Source: 21-14-0-10-47-8 sp966211455 | GTDB lineage: Bacteria > Bdellovibrionota > Bdellovibrionia > Bdellovibrionales > Bdellovibrionaceae | Length of the DNA: 64,000 nt | Direction: 5' to 3' | NCBI GenBank assembly: GCA_966211455.1 | Contig: CBIHNI010000003.1 | Coordinates: 124,001 to 188,000, forward strand | Shown here: one piece after another, positions 16,125 to 25,900 of the stretch | How the letters are laid out: each line of letters begins with the position of its first letter | Position numbering within the stretch: the first letter of the stretch is position 1 | Translations under genes and position numbers: made by a program | Notes under the pieces: generated by a model | What the model saw: the letters and a program-made list of their open reading frames with translations, nothing else | What the model was told of the DNA's origin: nothing | Database searches by the model: none

Positions 16125-18926
16125 TTATTTCCTTTCCGCCGCAGGCTGTTCACTGCTCATGGCCGGAATTCGTTTGATGTACTTGTTGTATTCGTCTTTC
16201 CACTGGGAGCCTTTCAATTGCTCCTGTGCGAGCTTATACCAGAAGTCGTTCTTCTCGTTTTTCAGCTCTTGCCAAGTTTCCTCGGCCTTTTTCATTTCGC
16301 CTTTATCAAAGTAAAGCTGTCCTACCTTGTAACGGTAAGAAGCCAGCGGACGAGTCGTCGAATAAAGACCAACCAGCTTTTCGTAGGTTTTAATCGCATC
16401 TTCTTTTTGCCCGTTCTCAAGCTGCAGTTCACCCAAAAGCTCCAGCGAACGTGCATGGGTCACCGGGGACACTTTCTTCGAGTCATCCATCAAGACGCCA
16501 ATCTTCTTCAATGAATTTTCGGCGTCGGCTTTCTTGCCTTGTTTCAGTTCCAATTGCGCCAGGCTCAGGTAAGGATCGGCCACCAGCTCCGGAATTCCGG
16601 ACCACTCTTTTAGAAGTTCGGTCAGGTACCGGATGGCCGAATCTGTCTCACCACGCTTTTCCAACAGTTCCGCCGCCAACTGCACGCGCTCGATTTGCTC
16701 GCGATCTGTCATGTCCTGCGGATTCTTGATGTTCTTCAAAGAATCATAAGCCGGCGCAAACTGATTCGAGTTCGCTTGCACCACCGCCAGACGCAGATTC
16801 AGCTCGTCTTCGCTTGGCAATTTTTCGAAGACGTTGCGCTCTTTGGCGGCCGCGGTGCCTTTCATCGAGTAAAGCTGATTCAGTGTGTCCTGATACAGTT
16901 TCTGAGCTTGCTTCAAAACGCCGGCTTGCTCGAAGGCGCGCGCCACGTTGAATTTCGTGTCGATGCGGTTCGAAGACTTGAGCCAGTTGTCGGCGTACTG
17001 ATTGTGCAGCTTCAAAGCCTGAATATACTGGCCCGAATCAACCAAGTCTTTCAGCTCTTCATTGATATTTTTCACAATGCGATTTGAGATCAGCTTCAAA
17101 TCCGTCGTGGTCGGTTGATCTTGATACAGTTTCACCAATAACTGGATCGCCTTTTCGTACTCTTTACGCCGGTTGAAACCGTTTGAAATCATCATGGTCG
17201 CAAACTGATCCATGTGGGGAAGGTTCGAACTTTTCGCCAGTTCTTGGATATCCTTAACCGCTTTGTCGACTTCTTTTGGTTTCATCGTCTGCATGCGTTC
17301 GCTGAGCATGCGCAATCGGGCGACCACGGCACTTGGCGAATCACCAAAGCGGAAATAGGTTTCCAGATAAGTTCCCAAGACTTTTGCTTTATCCGCACCT
17401 AAGATGTCTTGGATTTCACCCACGCGGGTCATCGCGTAGCCCGCTTCAGGATGTGACGGATACTGTTTCAAAAACTCGCGGTAGGTATCCAGCGCCTTGC
17501 GGTATTCCTTCGATCCGAAATAGGCTGATGCTTGATTGTAGACTGCGTTCGGATAATCCGCCTTTGCTTGCGGATACTTTTTTAAAGCATCTTGATAATC
17601 TTGGATCGCTTGTTTGAAGTCCTTTTTCTGATAAGCCACGTCGCCGCGCAGGTAGCCTGCTTGCACACGGTCTTTTTCCGCCACCGCATCTTTTTCAAGC
17701 TCCTGGTAAACCTGGGTGGCTTCGTCGAAGCGGTTGATCTTCATCAACGCATCTGCGATCGCAAAGCGTGCAATATCTTTGTTCGGCGACGCCGGACGTT
17801 TTGCCAAATGAGTCTGGAACAAACGCAAAGTTCCCAGGTAATCGCCGCGATCCAAAGTCGCAAAGCCCATCAACATCATCGTGCGCTCGAGCAAAGGTGA
17901 CTGCGGATATTTTTCCAAGGCCTGACGATAGCGAAGCATGGCCATATCAAAATCATCGATATTGCGGCCGTCGTTCCACATTGCAAACAACGTGTCCGCC
18001 CACATAAAGCGGATCATCTCGTCATATTGGGATTGCGGATACTTTTCAAAGAACCAATCTACCGTTTTCAGGAAAACGTTGTAGCGCTTATTTTCAAACA
18101 AGGTCAGAAGCAGTCGGGCTTGCTTGTTTTCATCCGTTTCGTTCGGAGTGATTTCGTAAACCGGTTTGCGGCTTTGCAAGACATCCAAATAAGGAGACGG
18201 AATCTTCAGCATCGGGAAATCAAGATAGACTTTTTCGCGGCTGCCGATGATCGCATCTTCTTTGATTTCGTAATCTTTGACATTGAAGCGCTCGAAACTG
18301 GGATCACCACCATCAAAGATGCTACCGGTTTGAACTTTCGGATTTGAAAGCGCATCGTTCAGGCTGACCTGCTGACCTTGATCGTTGATGACCAAAACGT
18401 CAGCAGATGCCGGAGCCCGCTCGGCCCCCGATTTAGATTTTGCTCCCTTTGCAGGCAATTCGTTGGCCGCCGTCTTTTTAGCGGGAGCTTTGTTTTCAAC
18501 CTTTTCACTGGTTTTCTGTTTCGGCTCGGCTTGTGCATTTTGACTTTTAAAGAAGTCGACGATCAAACGAGACGGCTTTTCAGTTAAATAGTCAAAAGGC
18601 TCTGTTCCAGCCTGCGCCATCTGAAAAGTCAGAATCATTTTTCCATCTGGGCCATTTGAATCGACGCTGACGGACTGGACCAAAGGATGGGTGAACTTCT
18701 TTAAAGCGACAATACTGTCTTCTTGCAAAGCTGGAACTGTGATCTCGACGAAAGGCTTGCCCTTTTTATCGCCACGCTTGAGATCGTAATCCCACTGCGC
18801 TTGACCTTCGAATTCCAAATGAACCGTGTCACCCTGTTGAGAGATCTGAGCTTGGACCAAAGCCGATGCCATCGGAGCAAAAATCCAGACGAATGTGCCT
18901 AAAATAAGCGATGATTTCAGCTTCAA
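16125..18926 (-). CDS. Large TPR protein with AMIN-like N-terminal domain, first gene of flagellar operon
   Basis: This 933-residue exported protein starts with a signal peptide (MKLKSSLILGTFVWIFAPMASA). An AMIN-like beta domain follows (about 25-125, ending PFDYLTEKPSRLIVDFF), then a Lys/Ala/Pro linker. From about residue 280 to the end there are many TPR-like helical hairpins (for example AIQDYQDALKKYPQAKADYP; ALDTYREFLKQYPSHPEAGY). AMIN domains target periplasmic proteins to peptidoglycan or envelope machines. The start is TTG at 18926 with GGAGG 7 bases upstream; the only nearby ATG runs into a stop after five codons. It leads the flagellar operon and probably helps assemble or place the flagellum in the envelope. 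Confidence 0.88.
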   Translation of the reverse strand: MKLKSSLILGTFVWIFAPMASALVQAQISQQGDTVHLEFEGQAQWDYDLKRGDKKGKPFVEITVPALQEDSIVALKKFTHPLVQSVSVDSNGPDGKMILTFQMAQAGTEPFDYLTEKPSRLIVDFFKSQNAQAEPKQKTSEKVENKAPAKKTAANELPAKGAKSKSGAERAPASADVLVINDQGQQVSLNDALSNPKVQTGSIFDGGDPSFERFNVKDYEIKEDAIIGSREKVYLDFPMLKIPSPYLDVLQSRKPVYEITPNETDENKQARLLLTLFENKRYNVFLKTVDWFFEKYPQSQYDEMIRFMWADTLFAMWNDGRNIDDFDMAMLRYRQALEKYPQSPLLERTMMLMGFATLDRGDYLGTLRLFQTHLAKRPASPNKDIARFAIADALMKINRFDEATQVYQELEKDAVAEKDRVQAGYLRGDVAYQKKDFKQAIQDYQDALKKYPQAKADYPNAVYNQASAYFGSKEYRKALDTYREFLKQYPSHPEAGYAMTRVGEIQDILGADKAKVLGTYLETYFRFGDSPSAVVARLRMLSERMQTMKPKEVDKAVKDIQELAKSSNLPHMDQFATMMISNGFNRRKEYEKAIQLLVKLYQDQPTTTDLKLISNRIVKNINEELKDLVDSGQYIQALKLHNQYADNWLKSSNRIDTKFNVARAFEQAGVLKQAQKLYQDTLNQLYSMKGTAAAKERNVFEKLPSEDELNLRLAVVQANSNQFAPAYDSLKNIKNPQDMTDREQIERVQLAAELLEKRGETDSAIRYLTELLKEWSGIPELVADPYLSLAQLELKQGKKADAENSLKKIGVLMDDSKKVSPVTHARSLELLGELQLENGQKEDAIKTYEKLVGLYSTTRPLASYRYKVGQLYFDKGEMKKAEETWQELKNEKNDFWYKLAQEQLKGSQWKDEYNKYIKRIPAMSSEQPAAERK

Positions 18927-18979
18927 GTCTCGTCCTCCATGACTCGACGTTTGAATGTGGTTGTCTCAATGATTTGAAT

Positions 18980-18995
18980 AGCAGAATTGATGCCA
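18980..18995 (-). promoter_or_regulatory. Candidate sigma-54 promoter for the flagellar operon
   Basis: On the minus strand the sequence reads TGGCAT-CAATT-CTGCT. The GG and GC pairs are separated by exactly 10 bases, the fixed -24/-12 spacing of sigma-54 promoters. The expected transcript start is near 18969, about 43 bases before the TTG start of the TPR gene. The match is good but not perfect (CTGC for TTGC). Confidence 0.6.
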
Positions 18996-19010
18996 GGTCA
19001 TTTTGACCGT

Positions 19011-19041
19011 CTGGGCAAATTTAGATCAGCCTGGGAAAATT
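19011..19041. promoter_or_regulatory. Two 11-bp direct repeats upstream of the sigma-54 promoter
   Basis: CTGGGCAAATT at 19011 and CTGGGAAAATT at 19031 are spaced by exactly 20 bp, about two helical turns. They lie just upstream of the candidate -24 element as read on the minus strand. A short palindrome GGTCA-TTT-TGACC (18996-19008) lies between. They could be activator binding sites. Confidence 0.4.
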
Positions 19042-19149
19042 CTGCTCGTGCTTTTCTGTCAGTCCCGACAAATCTCTGACGCTCGATGAAAGACTAAATT
19101 CATCGATTTACTTATCATTCCAAACAGTTAAGCTGCCGATACGAAATTT

Positions 19150-19656
19150 ATGGAACCACACCTGCGACACTTCATCACTTCGATCTTCCTGGGACTGGCA
19201 CTTCTGCTTTCAAGCTGCGTGTCCGTCAACATCAAACCAAAAGCGGCGGCTCGTTCAACCGAGTACAAGTATCAAGCGCCAGATTCTTCTTTCACCAAAC
19301 TGGATCACGATCAAACCGATCTGGCTTGGCAGAATCAAAAGAATGGCAACACCATTGCCGTTCTTTCCGAGTGCAGTGAAAACCGCGATCCATCTCTGAA
19401 CGATTTGGAAAATGAAATGTTGCAGGTTTTAAGCAATACCAAAATCTCCAGCACGCAAAATCTGGTTTTCGAAGATCGCGAAGCTTTACGTTCCGTGATC
19501 GAAGGCAAAGTCGACGGCATCCCGGTGAAAGTGGATGTGCTGACTTTCAAAAAGAATTCTTGCGCTTACACTTTGACATACATGGGACGCGCCAATGGAT
19601 TCGACAAGGACCAAGTCGTCTTTGAAAGATTCCTGAAAGGATTCAAGGTTCCATGA
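19150..19656 (+). CDS. Lipoprotein of the Mla-type operon
   Basis: This 168-residue protein has a lipoprotein signal peptide with lipobox LLSSC, so Cys23 should be lipidated. The mature part contains a possible conserved domain (DLAWQNQKNGNTIAVLSECSENRDPSLNDLE; SCAYTLTYMGRANGFDKDQVVFERFLKGF). Its stop overlaps the mlaE ATG by 4 bases, so it is the first gene of the transport operon. A lipoprotein in such an operon may serve as the outer-membrane partner. I do not recognise it as MlaA or MlaC. Confidence 0.75.
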   Translation: MEPHLRHFITSIFLGLALLLSSCVSVNIKPKAAARSTEYKYQAPDSSFTKLDHDQTDLAWQNQKNGNTIAVLSECSENRDPSLNDLENEMLQVLSNTKISSTQNLVFEDREALRSVIEGKVDGIPVKVDVLTFKKNSCAYTLTYMGRANGFDKDQVVFERFLKGFKVP

Positions 19657-20432
19657 ACGAAGGACTTGTCGCCAGACTGCATGGCTTCTTTGATCTTGTC
19701 GGCTCGTTGGCTCTCCTTTTTCGCGAAGTCGTGCGCCAGCTTTTCCGTCGTGGCAATTCTTTGAATTTGATTGTCGATCAAATTTTCCATATCGGTCATC
19801 GCTCTTTGCCACTGGCCCTGATCACGGCGATCTGTACAGGTGCTGTCATGGCTTTGCAGTTCGGCATGGGGCTTGAACGCTTTGGCGGAACTTTGTACGT
19901 TCCACGCATCGTGACCGTTTCCATTCTGCGTGAAATGGGTCCAGTTTTCACTGCCCTGATTGTCGCCGCTCGTGTCGGTGCGGGGATTGCTTCTGAAATC
20001 GGATCGATGGTCGTCACCCAGCAGATCGATGCGATCCGCGCGCTGGGAACCTCGCCGATTCAAAAAATCGTGATTCCACGTGTTTTGGGCTGCGTGATTT
20101 CAGTTCCTTTGCTTGTCGCTTTTGCCGACTTTGTCAGTTTTATTGGCGGAATGATCATCGGTGTGGTCGAGCTGCGATTGGATGCCCAGTTCTATATGAT
20201 CAAGTCTTTGAACAACCTGGCCTTGGGCGATTACCTTTCGGGCTTCGGCAAATCGTTCTTTTTTGCGCTCTTTATCTCGATCCCTTCTTGCTATTACGGC
20301 TTGAACGTCAAAGAAGGCACCCGCGGTGTCGGAATTGCGACCACGAAAGCGGTGGTTGCGGCTTCCATTATGATTTTGATTGGCGACTTTTTCTTAACCA
20401 AACTTTTCTGGATGATTGAAAAATGGGTCTGA
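19653..20432 (+). CDS. mlaE: Mla-type ABC transporter permease MlaE
   Basis: This is the inner-membrane permease of an MCE/Mla-type phospholipid transport system. It has 259 residues and several hydrophobic segments, and matches the family blocks ALITAICTGAVMALQFGMGLERFGG, REMGPVFTALIVAARVGAGIASEIGSM and QQIDAIRALGTSP. ATGA overlap with the lipoprotein upstream and a 10-base overlap with mlaF show tight coupling. Confidence 0.93.
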   Translation: MNEGLVARLHGFFDLVGSLALLFREVVRQLFRRGNSLNLIVDQIFHIGHRSLPLALITAICTGAVMALQFGMGLERFGGTLYVPRIVTVSILREMGPVFTALIVAARVGAGIASEIGSMVVTQQIDAIRALGTSPIQKIVIPRVLGCVISVPLLVAFADFVSFIGGMIIGVVELRLDAQFYMIKSLNNLALGDYLSGFGKSFFFALFISIPSCYYGLNVKEGTRGVGIATTKAVVAASIMILIGDFFLTKLFWMIEKWV

Positions 20433-21154
20433 TTCAGGTCAACGGCTTTCAAAAAAGTTTCGGCGATAAGAAGGTCCACAAAGACGTGACCTTCGATGTG
20501 CGCAAGGGCGAATGCCTGGGTCTGATCGGCGGATCCGGCACCGGAAAATCCGTCTTGCTTCGCAGTCTGATCGGCCTTGAAAAGCCAGATTCAGGCGAAG
20601 TCATCTTTGACGGAATCAAAGTCAACGAGCTGAATGAGCACGATCTGATCGAAGTCCGCAAACGCATGGCTTATGCATTTCAGGGCGGAGCTTTGTTCGA
20701 TTCGATGACCGTCTTCGATAATTTGGCCTATCCACTTCGCGAACACACGAATATGAAAGACGCCGAAATTGAAGATCGCATCATGCGTTTGCTGAAAGAT
20801 TTCGGTCTGGAAGGAAATCACAACGTCATGCCAGCCAATCTATCAGGCGGTATGCAAAAACGCGTGGGCTTGGCGCGTTCGATCATCTTGGGACCCGAAG
20901 TGATCCTGTATGACGAGCCGACAGCAGGACTGGATCCATATAATACCCATAAAATTCAAGAGCTGATTTTGCGTTTGAAATCAACCGGTGTGACTTCGAT
21001 TCTGGTTACGCATGATATGCCGGTGGCCTTCAGCGTTTGCGATCGCATCGCCATGCTGATGGAAGGCCGGATCAAAGCCATCGGAACCGTGGATGAAATC
21101 GAACAGCAAGACAGCAACCTGATCGCGCGATTTGCTCAAGGAGAGATGATATGA
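20423..21154 (+). CDS. mlaF: Mla-type ABC transporter ATPase MlaF
   Basis: This is the cytoplasmic ATPase that powers the lipid transporter. Walker A (GGSGTGKSVLLRSLIGL), the signature (LSGGMQKRVGLARSI), Walker B (VILYDEPTAGLDP) and the H-loop (LVTHDMPVAF) are all present. At 243 residues the length is usual. It overlaps mlaE upstream and mlaD downstream. Confidence 0.94.
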   Translation: MGLIQVNGFQKSFGDKKVHKDVTFDVRKGECLGLIGGSGTGKSVLLRSLIGLEKPDSGEVIFDGIKVNELNEHDLIEVRKRMAYAFQGGALFDSMTVFDNLAYPLREHTNMKDAEIEDRIMRLLKDFGLEGNHNVMPANLSGGMQKRVGLARSIILGPEVILYDEPTAGLDPYNTHKIQELILRLKSTGVTSILVTHDMPVAFSVCDRIAMLMEGRIKAIGTVDEIEQQDSNLIARFAQGEMI

Positions 21155-21969
21155 CTTCGAAAGCGCCCTTTTCTCAACAGGTCAAAGTCGGACTGTTTCT
21201 GGTCGTCGGTGCCATCGTCATCTTTATCTCTTTGTTTCTGGTCGGCGGCGAAGGTCTGATCAAAAGCCACGCGGTCATGCACGCCCGCTTCGACAGCGTT
21301 CAAGGTTTGAATGAAGGCAGCGTCGTTTCGCTTTCCGGTATTCGCATCGGCAATATTCAAAAATTCGTTTTCATTCCTGAAGAAAACAAGCTCGATGTGC
21401 ATATGAAAATCGAAGCCGATTATCTTCCGCGCATCACCGAAGGTTCTTCGGTCGAGATCCGCACCGCCGGCGCTTTGGGTGACAAGTTCATCTATATCAA
21501 TCCAGGTCCACCATCGGCCCGTCCATTGAAAGATGGCGATCGCATCGAAGTTTTAAAAGCTTCGGACATCATGGCCGTCCTTTCTGAAAAAGGCAGCGAA
21601 GCCGGAAAGATCTTTGATATCATCAAAGAAATGGAAAAATTCGCAAAAAGTCTGAATGAAGACGGCCGCACCGAAAAGATCATGAGCAATCTTGCCGCGA
21701 CCACGACGGAACTTCGCCTGGCCGCCAAAGACAGCCGCGAGCTTTTGGGCGAGCTGAAAGATCGGAATGCGACCCAGAAGATGGCTGCATCCATGGAAAA
21801 AATGGATCGTATTTTGTCCAAAATCGATCGCGGCGAAGGCACCTTGGGCGCTTTGATCAACGACAACAGCCTTCACGAATCTTTAAAGGCCATGGTTGGT
21901 GCTCCAGATAAGAAAAAATCGATCAAATCCTTAATCCGCTCCTCGATCGAAAAGTCAGAAAAAGAATAA
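21151..21969 (+). CDS. mlaD: MCE-domain lipid-binding protein MlaD
   Basis: MlaD-type proteins form a hexameric periplasmic ring that carries lipids to or from the permease. One N-terminal membrane anchor (VGLFLVVGAIVIFISLFLVGG) is followed by an MCE domain (about 40-120: VMHARFDSVQGLNEGSVVSLSGIRIGNI). A C-terminal helical region of 272-residue total length follows (LAATTTELRLAAKDSRELLGELKDR). This is longer than E. coli MlaD and is closer to the multi-helix forms of other Proteobacteria. It is the last gene of the operon and ends 3 bp before a convergent gene. Confidence 0.92.
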   Translation: MTSKAPFSQQVKVGLFLVVGAIVIFISLFLVGGEGLIKSHAVMHARFDSVQGLNEGSVVSLSGIRIGNIQKFVFIPEENKLDVHMKIEADYLPRITEGSSVEIRTAGALGDKFIYINPGPPSARPLKDGDRIEVLKASDIMAVLSEKGSEAGKIFDIIKEMEKFAKSLNEDGRTEKIMSNLAATTTELRLAAKDSRELLGELKDRNATQKMAASMEKMDRILSKIDRGEGTLGALINDNSLHESLKAMVGAPDKKKSIKSLIRSSIEKSEKE

Positions 21970-21972
21970 GAC

Positions 21973-22956
21973 TTAGGGCTTCAGATTCCGAGCGTTCGAG
22001 ACGATCTCCTGCACTTCGGACTTTGAAATTTCACGGTCCGTTCCGGATACCAGCTTGAGCATCTCGGTTCCGAATAGCTCGACGATCTGGGTGCGACTGT
22101 ACAGCTCGCCATTCACATACAAACGACCTTCGGTTTCGCCGACAGTTCGGAAAATCTGAATTGTCGGATTTGATGACGGAAACTGCATCTCAACTTTGAT
22201 ATAAAGATCCGACTTCTGCGCCGGAGTCCCAGAGAAAATATTGGCGATCTCCGATTTTCTTTCAACAACCAAGACGGATTCGATTTTGCGATCCTGAGCG
22301 GTCGTCGTCATGGTCGTCGTCGAAGATTTATCGACGATCGTTAAGATGCCACTTTTAAAAGTGTTCGTTGACGAGTTCGTCCCCGTCGATTCCGCCGCCT
22401 TATAGCCAATCTGAGACTGAAGATCGGCCGTCAGAATCTTCATGCTTTTCTTCGTCGAACCTGTCGAAGTCTTGGTTTGCGATAAAGAAGCAACGTCTGG
22501 CGCGCTCTTGGCGTTGGATTCGAGAACTATGATTTCGCTCTCAGAATGCTCTTTATAAGCGATCGGACATTTCTCTCCGTCGATTCCCAACGTCACTGTG
22601 CTTTTCGTTTTGTCACCGACATCGCTTTGACTGCCAACCGATGTTTTGGCTGGCTTTGCAATCTGACAGCTGGACTGAATTTTATCGAAAATCTGCTTCG
22701 ATTCGGCGCTGAGCTCGCTGATTTCCTTTTGCTGCTGTTTTTTATCAAGCTCTGTCACATCCGAATCGGTAAAAAATAAATCACTGCTTGGCAACAATCG
22801 AGCCTTTGTCATGAAGGTTTTGATTTCATCTTTCTGCGTTTGGTTCAAAGCGGGTTTTTTGACCAGCTCCCGCACGTCTGCGGATTTCGATTTGTCGTCG
22901 CCCTTCGAGCAAGCAACCAAAGACAAAGCCGCCATCATGAAAACAATTTTCTTCAT
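21973..22956 (-). CDS. Lipoprotein of unknown function
   Basis: I placed the start at 22956 because AAAGGG lies a suitable distance upstream and the protein then opens with a short lipoprotein signal (MKKIVFMMAALSLVAC, lipidated Cys16). An upstream in-frame ATG at 22971 is less likely. The mature protein, about 310 residues, is Ser/Thr/Lys-rich with two further cysteines (SSCQIAKP and EKCPIAYKEH). No family is recognised. It lies 18 bp behind the 1134-residue lipoprotein gene and is probably co-transcribed with it. Confidence 0.72.
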   Translation of the reverse strand: MKKIVFMMAALSLVACSKGDDKSKSADVRELVKKPALNQTQKDEIKTFMTKARLLPSSDLFFTDSDVTELDKKQQQKEISELSAESKQIFDKIQSSCQIAKPAKTSVGSQSDVGDKTKSTVTLGIDGEKCPIAYKEHSESEIIVLESNAKSAPDVASLSQTKTSTGSTKKSMKILTADLQSQIGYKAAESTGTNSSTNTFKSGILTIVDKSSTTTMTTTAQDRKIESVLVVERKSEIANIFSGTPAQKSDLYIKVEMQFPSSNPTIQIFRTVGETEGRLYVNGELYSRTQIVELFGTEMLKLVSGTDREISKSEVQEIVSNARNLKP

Positions 22957-22974
22957 AACAAACCCTTTCATAAA

Positions 22975-25900
22975 TTACTTGCTGCCAATCTCGGATTTCG
23001 CGGTCCATTCGGTATCCCGTTTTGGATACTTTGGAACTTCGAATTTCGGATCGTAAACGATCATTCCCGGCGCTTCGTCCATTCGTCGAATCAACGGTGA
23101 AATCTCATTCGATAAATCACGGAAGGCTTCATCCGTCAGCTCACCCGTTGCCGGATATTTGCGTGAAGCCAGAAGCTCGGCTTTCAAAAGGCCGAAACCG
23201 ACCTGGCCGCGAACCTCGGTAAAGAACAGACGATTGATTTCATCCACCGAATCGAAGGTCTCGCCGTCACCGTTGCCTTGAGAAACCACAAAATATGTTT
23301 CCGGCACGGTCATTGGCGTTTTCGTCACCTGGTCCGAACAAATCAACCAACCGCGATACATTGGATTGTGCGGCACCGTTGGCTGATACACTGCCGACAT
23401 ATTCACCGTCGAGCGCAAACGGAATTTATCCGTTTCCCACGTCAATGGATTCACCTTTGAATAGCCTTCTTTGTACAAGAAGACCGAAGGGTCCACCCGG
23501 AGCAAAGAACATTTTTGATAACTGGTCACCGGAATATCGAACTGCCATCGAGTCACACTGAGAGCCACGCTGCTGCCGACATCCGTTCCCGAATGACGAT
23601 TTTCATCATCCGTGTCCATACGAACCGTTCCGTAAGCGGCACCCACGCCCACAAGTTTTGCCAAACCCGAATTCAGTTCGGCCCCGCCCTGGGTTCCTTG
23701 CATTGTTGTATGCCCGCGACTGAATCCAAATCCGCTTGAAACGGAAAGATTCGACATCGCCAAAGCCGTCGGCTGGATCATGCCTGGATTCATCGTCAGA
23801 ATGCGATAAGACGATGTCTTTTTGATAAAAGCATTTGGATTATCTTGAACGATGCGCTGACAAATACCGACAAAGGATTCGCCTTGAACACCCGAGCGTC
23901 CCGCGCCTGATTTCTTCAAGATCACATCTTTCCAGATTCCGTTTCTTAAAATCGTGCAGAACTGTTTTGCCCAATTGGCATCCAGTGCGTTGCCCGAATC
24001 GATCAATCCTTGCAAAGCCGTCTTCGCGTCGCCCGCGATCATAAATTGTTCTTTCAAGGCTTGAACCGAACCCGGATCACTGAGCCAGACCAATTGCAAA
24101 TTCTGCTGACGGGCCCATTGGGTCCAAGTTTTCGGATCCGTTTCATTGAAGGCCTGTTTTTGCCGCTCGGCTTTAAGGGCGGCCTCTCCGGCGCGGATCA
24201 CATCGGCCACCAAAGTGCTGGATTGCAATTTGGCTTTCAATCCGTTCGTGATCAAATCCGAAATGCCTGCGACCTCGTTGGTTCCTTGCTTCAAGAAGAT
24301 CGGCGCACCCGGCATCCCCAGAACCACCGTCTTCGCCGAATAAACCGGTGAAACCAATTTGGTACTGCGATCGATCAGCTCTTCGATATTCGGATCTTGC
24401 GCCAACCATGATTTGCTATTGAATTTCTGATTGTCGATCGGGAAAAGCTGGGCCAGAACCATCTTACGAACCATGGTTGATCTCAGATCCCTTGTGCTGA
24501 TCTCCATCTCGCCGGTCATAATTCCACCGACCGCATCCATCACGACATTCGAATGTCCCAAATAACCATTGTCCGCCTGTGAAGCGTTACCCGGTTTCAA
24601 GAATGCCAATCGCAGCAGGTACTTTCCGTTTGGCAAAGCGCGCGTTGGCGCACTCAACACACCAGCCGTGTCATTGCTGTAATCCGAGATACCCGAATTG
24701 CTCATGGTGATTTGATAAACGCCACGCTGAGACAGCTTCAAACTGCGATCCAAAACTTGTGGACGATAAGAAATTCTTTGCATCATGATCGTGCCCAAGA
24801 AAATCTGATTGTCCTGCTGACGTCGAACGTTCGAACCGTCGCAGGATTCGGGATACTGGGTCGCATCTTGCGCCTGACGACCGTCCACGGCTTTTCGAAG
24901 CCAAGGATTGATCAACAAAGTCGCGGTTTGACTCAAACCCAAATCTTTATTCACCAGCTGAACCGAAGTTTTGATGTAATGAGCGCACTCGTTCACATCG
25001 AATTCCGGCGTGCGAGCTTCCCAGAACAGGCATCCGGTCTTTTCAACATTGGCCGAGGTCGCCGGCAAGGCTGTCCCGCCCGCAGCGGACATCAAAATAT
25101 CCAGCTTGCGATTGGCCAGACCGAAATTGCCGACAGTGTTGGCTAAACATGTTTCCACACGATAGCTAAGGCTTCGCTTTTGTCCGGATTCGCTGGCGAT
25201 TTTGAAATCGGTGATGTGGAAAATATCGGCGTACACACCGGCCGCCTGGGCATGTGCGGATCCGGCTTCGCTTGGCGAATGGCCTGTTGCCACCAGCCCC
25301 GCGATTGCCGCTTTGTTCACATCTTCGCCTAAAAATTTATTCAAGCTGAACTGACCGGCCCGATTTTCGGCCGCCACGGTTTCGCTGATTTTCAAACCTG
25401 TTGACTGAGTGAACGACTGATTTCCCAAAGGAAAAATGCCTTCAAATGCTTGCAATCCCGCTGGCGCCCCGATCGGTGTCAGCTTGATGCCCATCATGGT
25501 CTGGCCGCTGCTGGGTGCCGAGTTCAAAGAGAAATCGACGTCGATCATCAAGGTGTTATTCATCATTGAGACTTGATCCATCGACTTTTTCGCCCAAAGC
25601 GTGCGTTTGGTTTGCTGACCTTGAACGTCTTCGGAAATCAGACTGATCTCAACCTGGAAGCTGCCATGCTGAACCGCCACCTGCACCGGTGTCCCATCCA
25701 TCTTTCCGAATTGGATTTGCGGTTTTAAGAAAATCTGATCATGCCACGTAAAGGCCGAACCCTGCATCTTGCCGTTGACGACGTTTCTTTCGCCGCCTTC
25801 AACCCACAAGCGACGAGCGACGAGTTTTCCGTCTTTGCCTTTTCCTTCAAGACGCGCTTTCACTTCGTCGGCATCTTCGACCAAGTACGGGGTCGATTGT

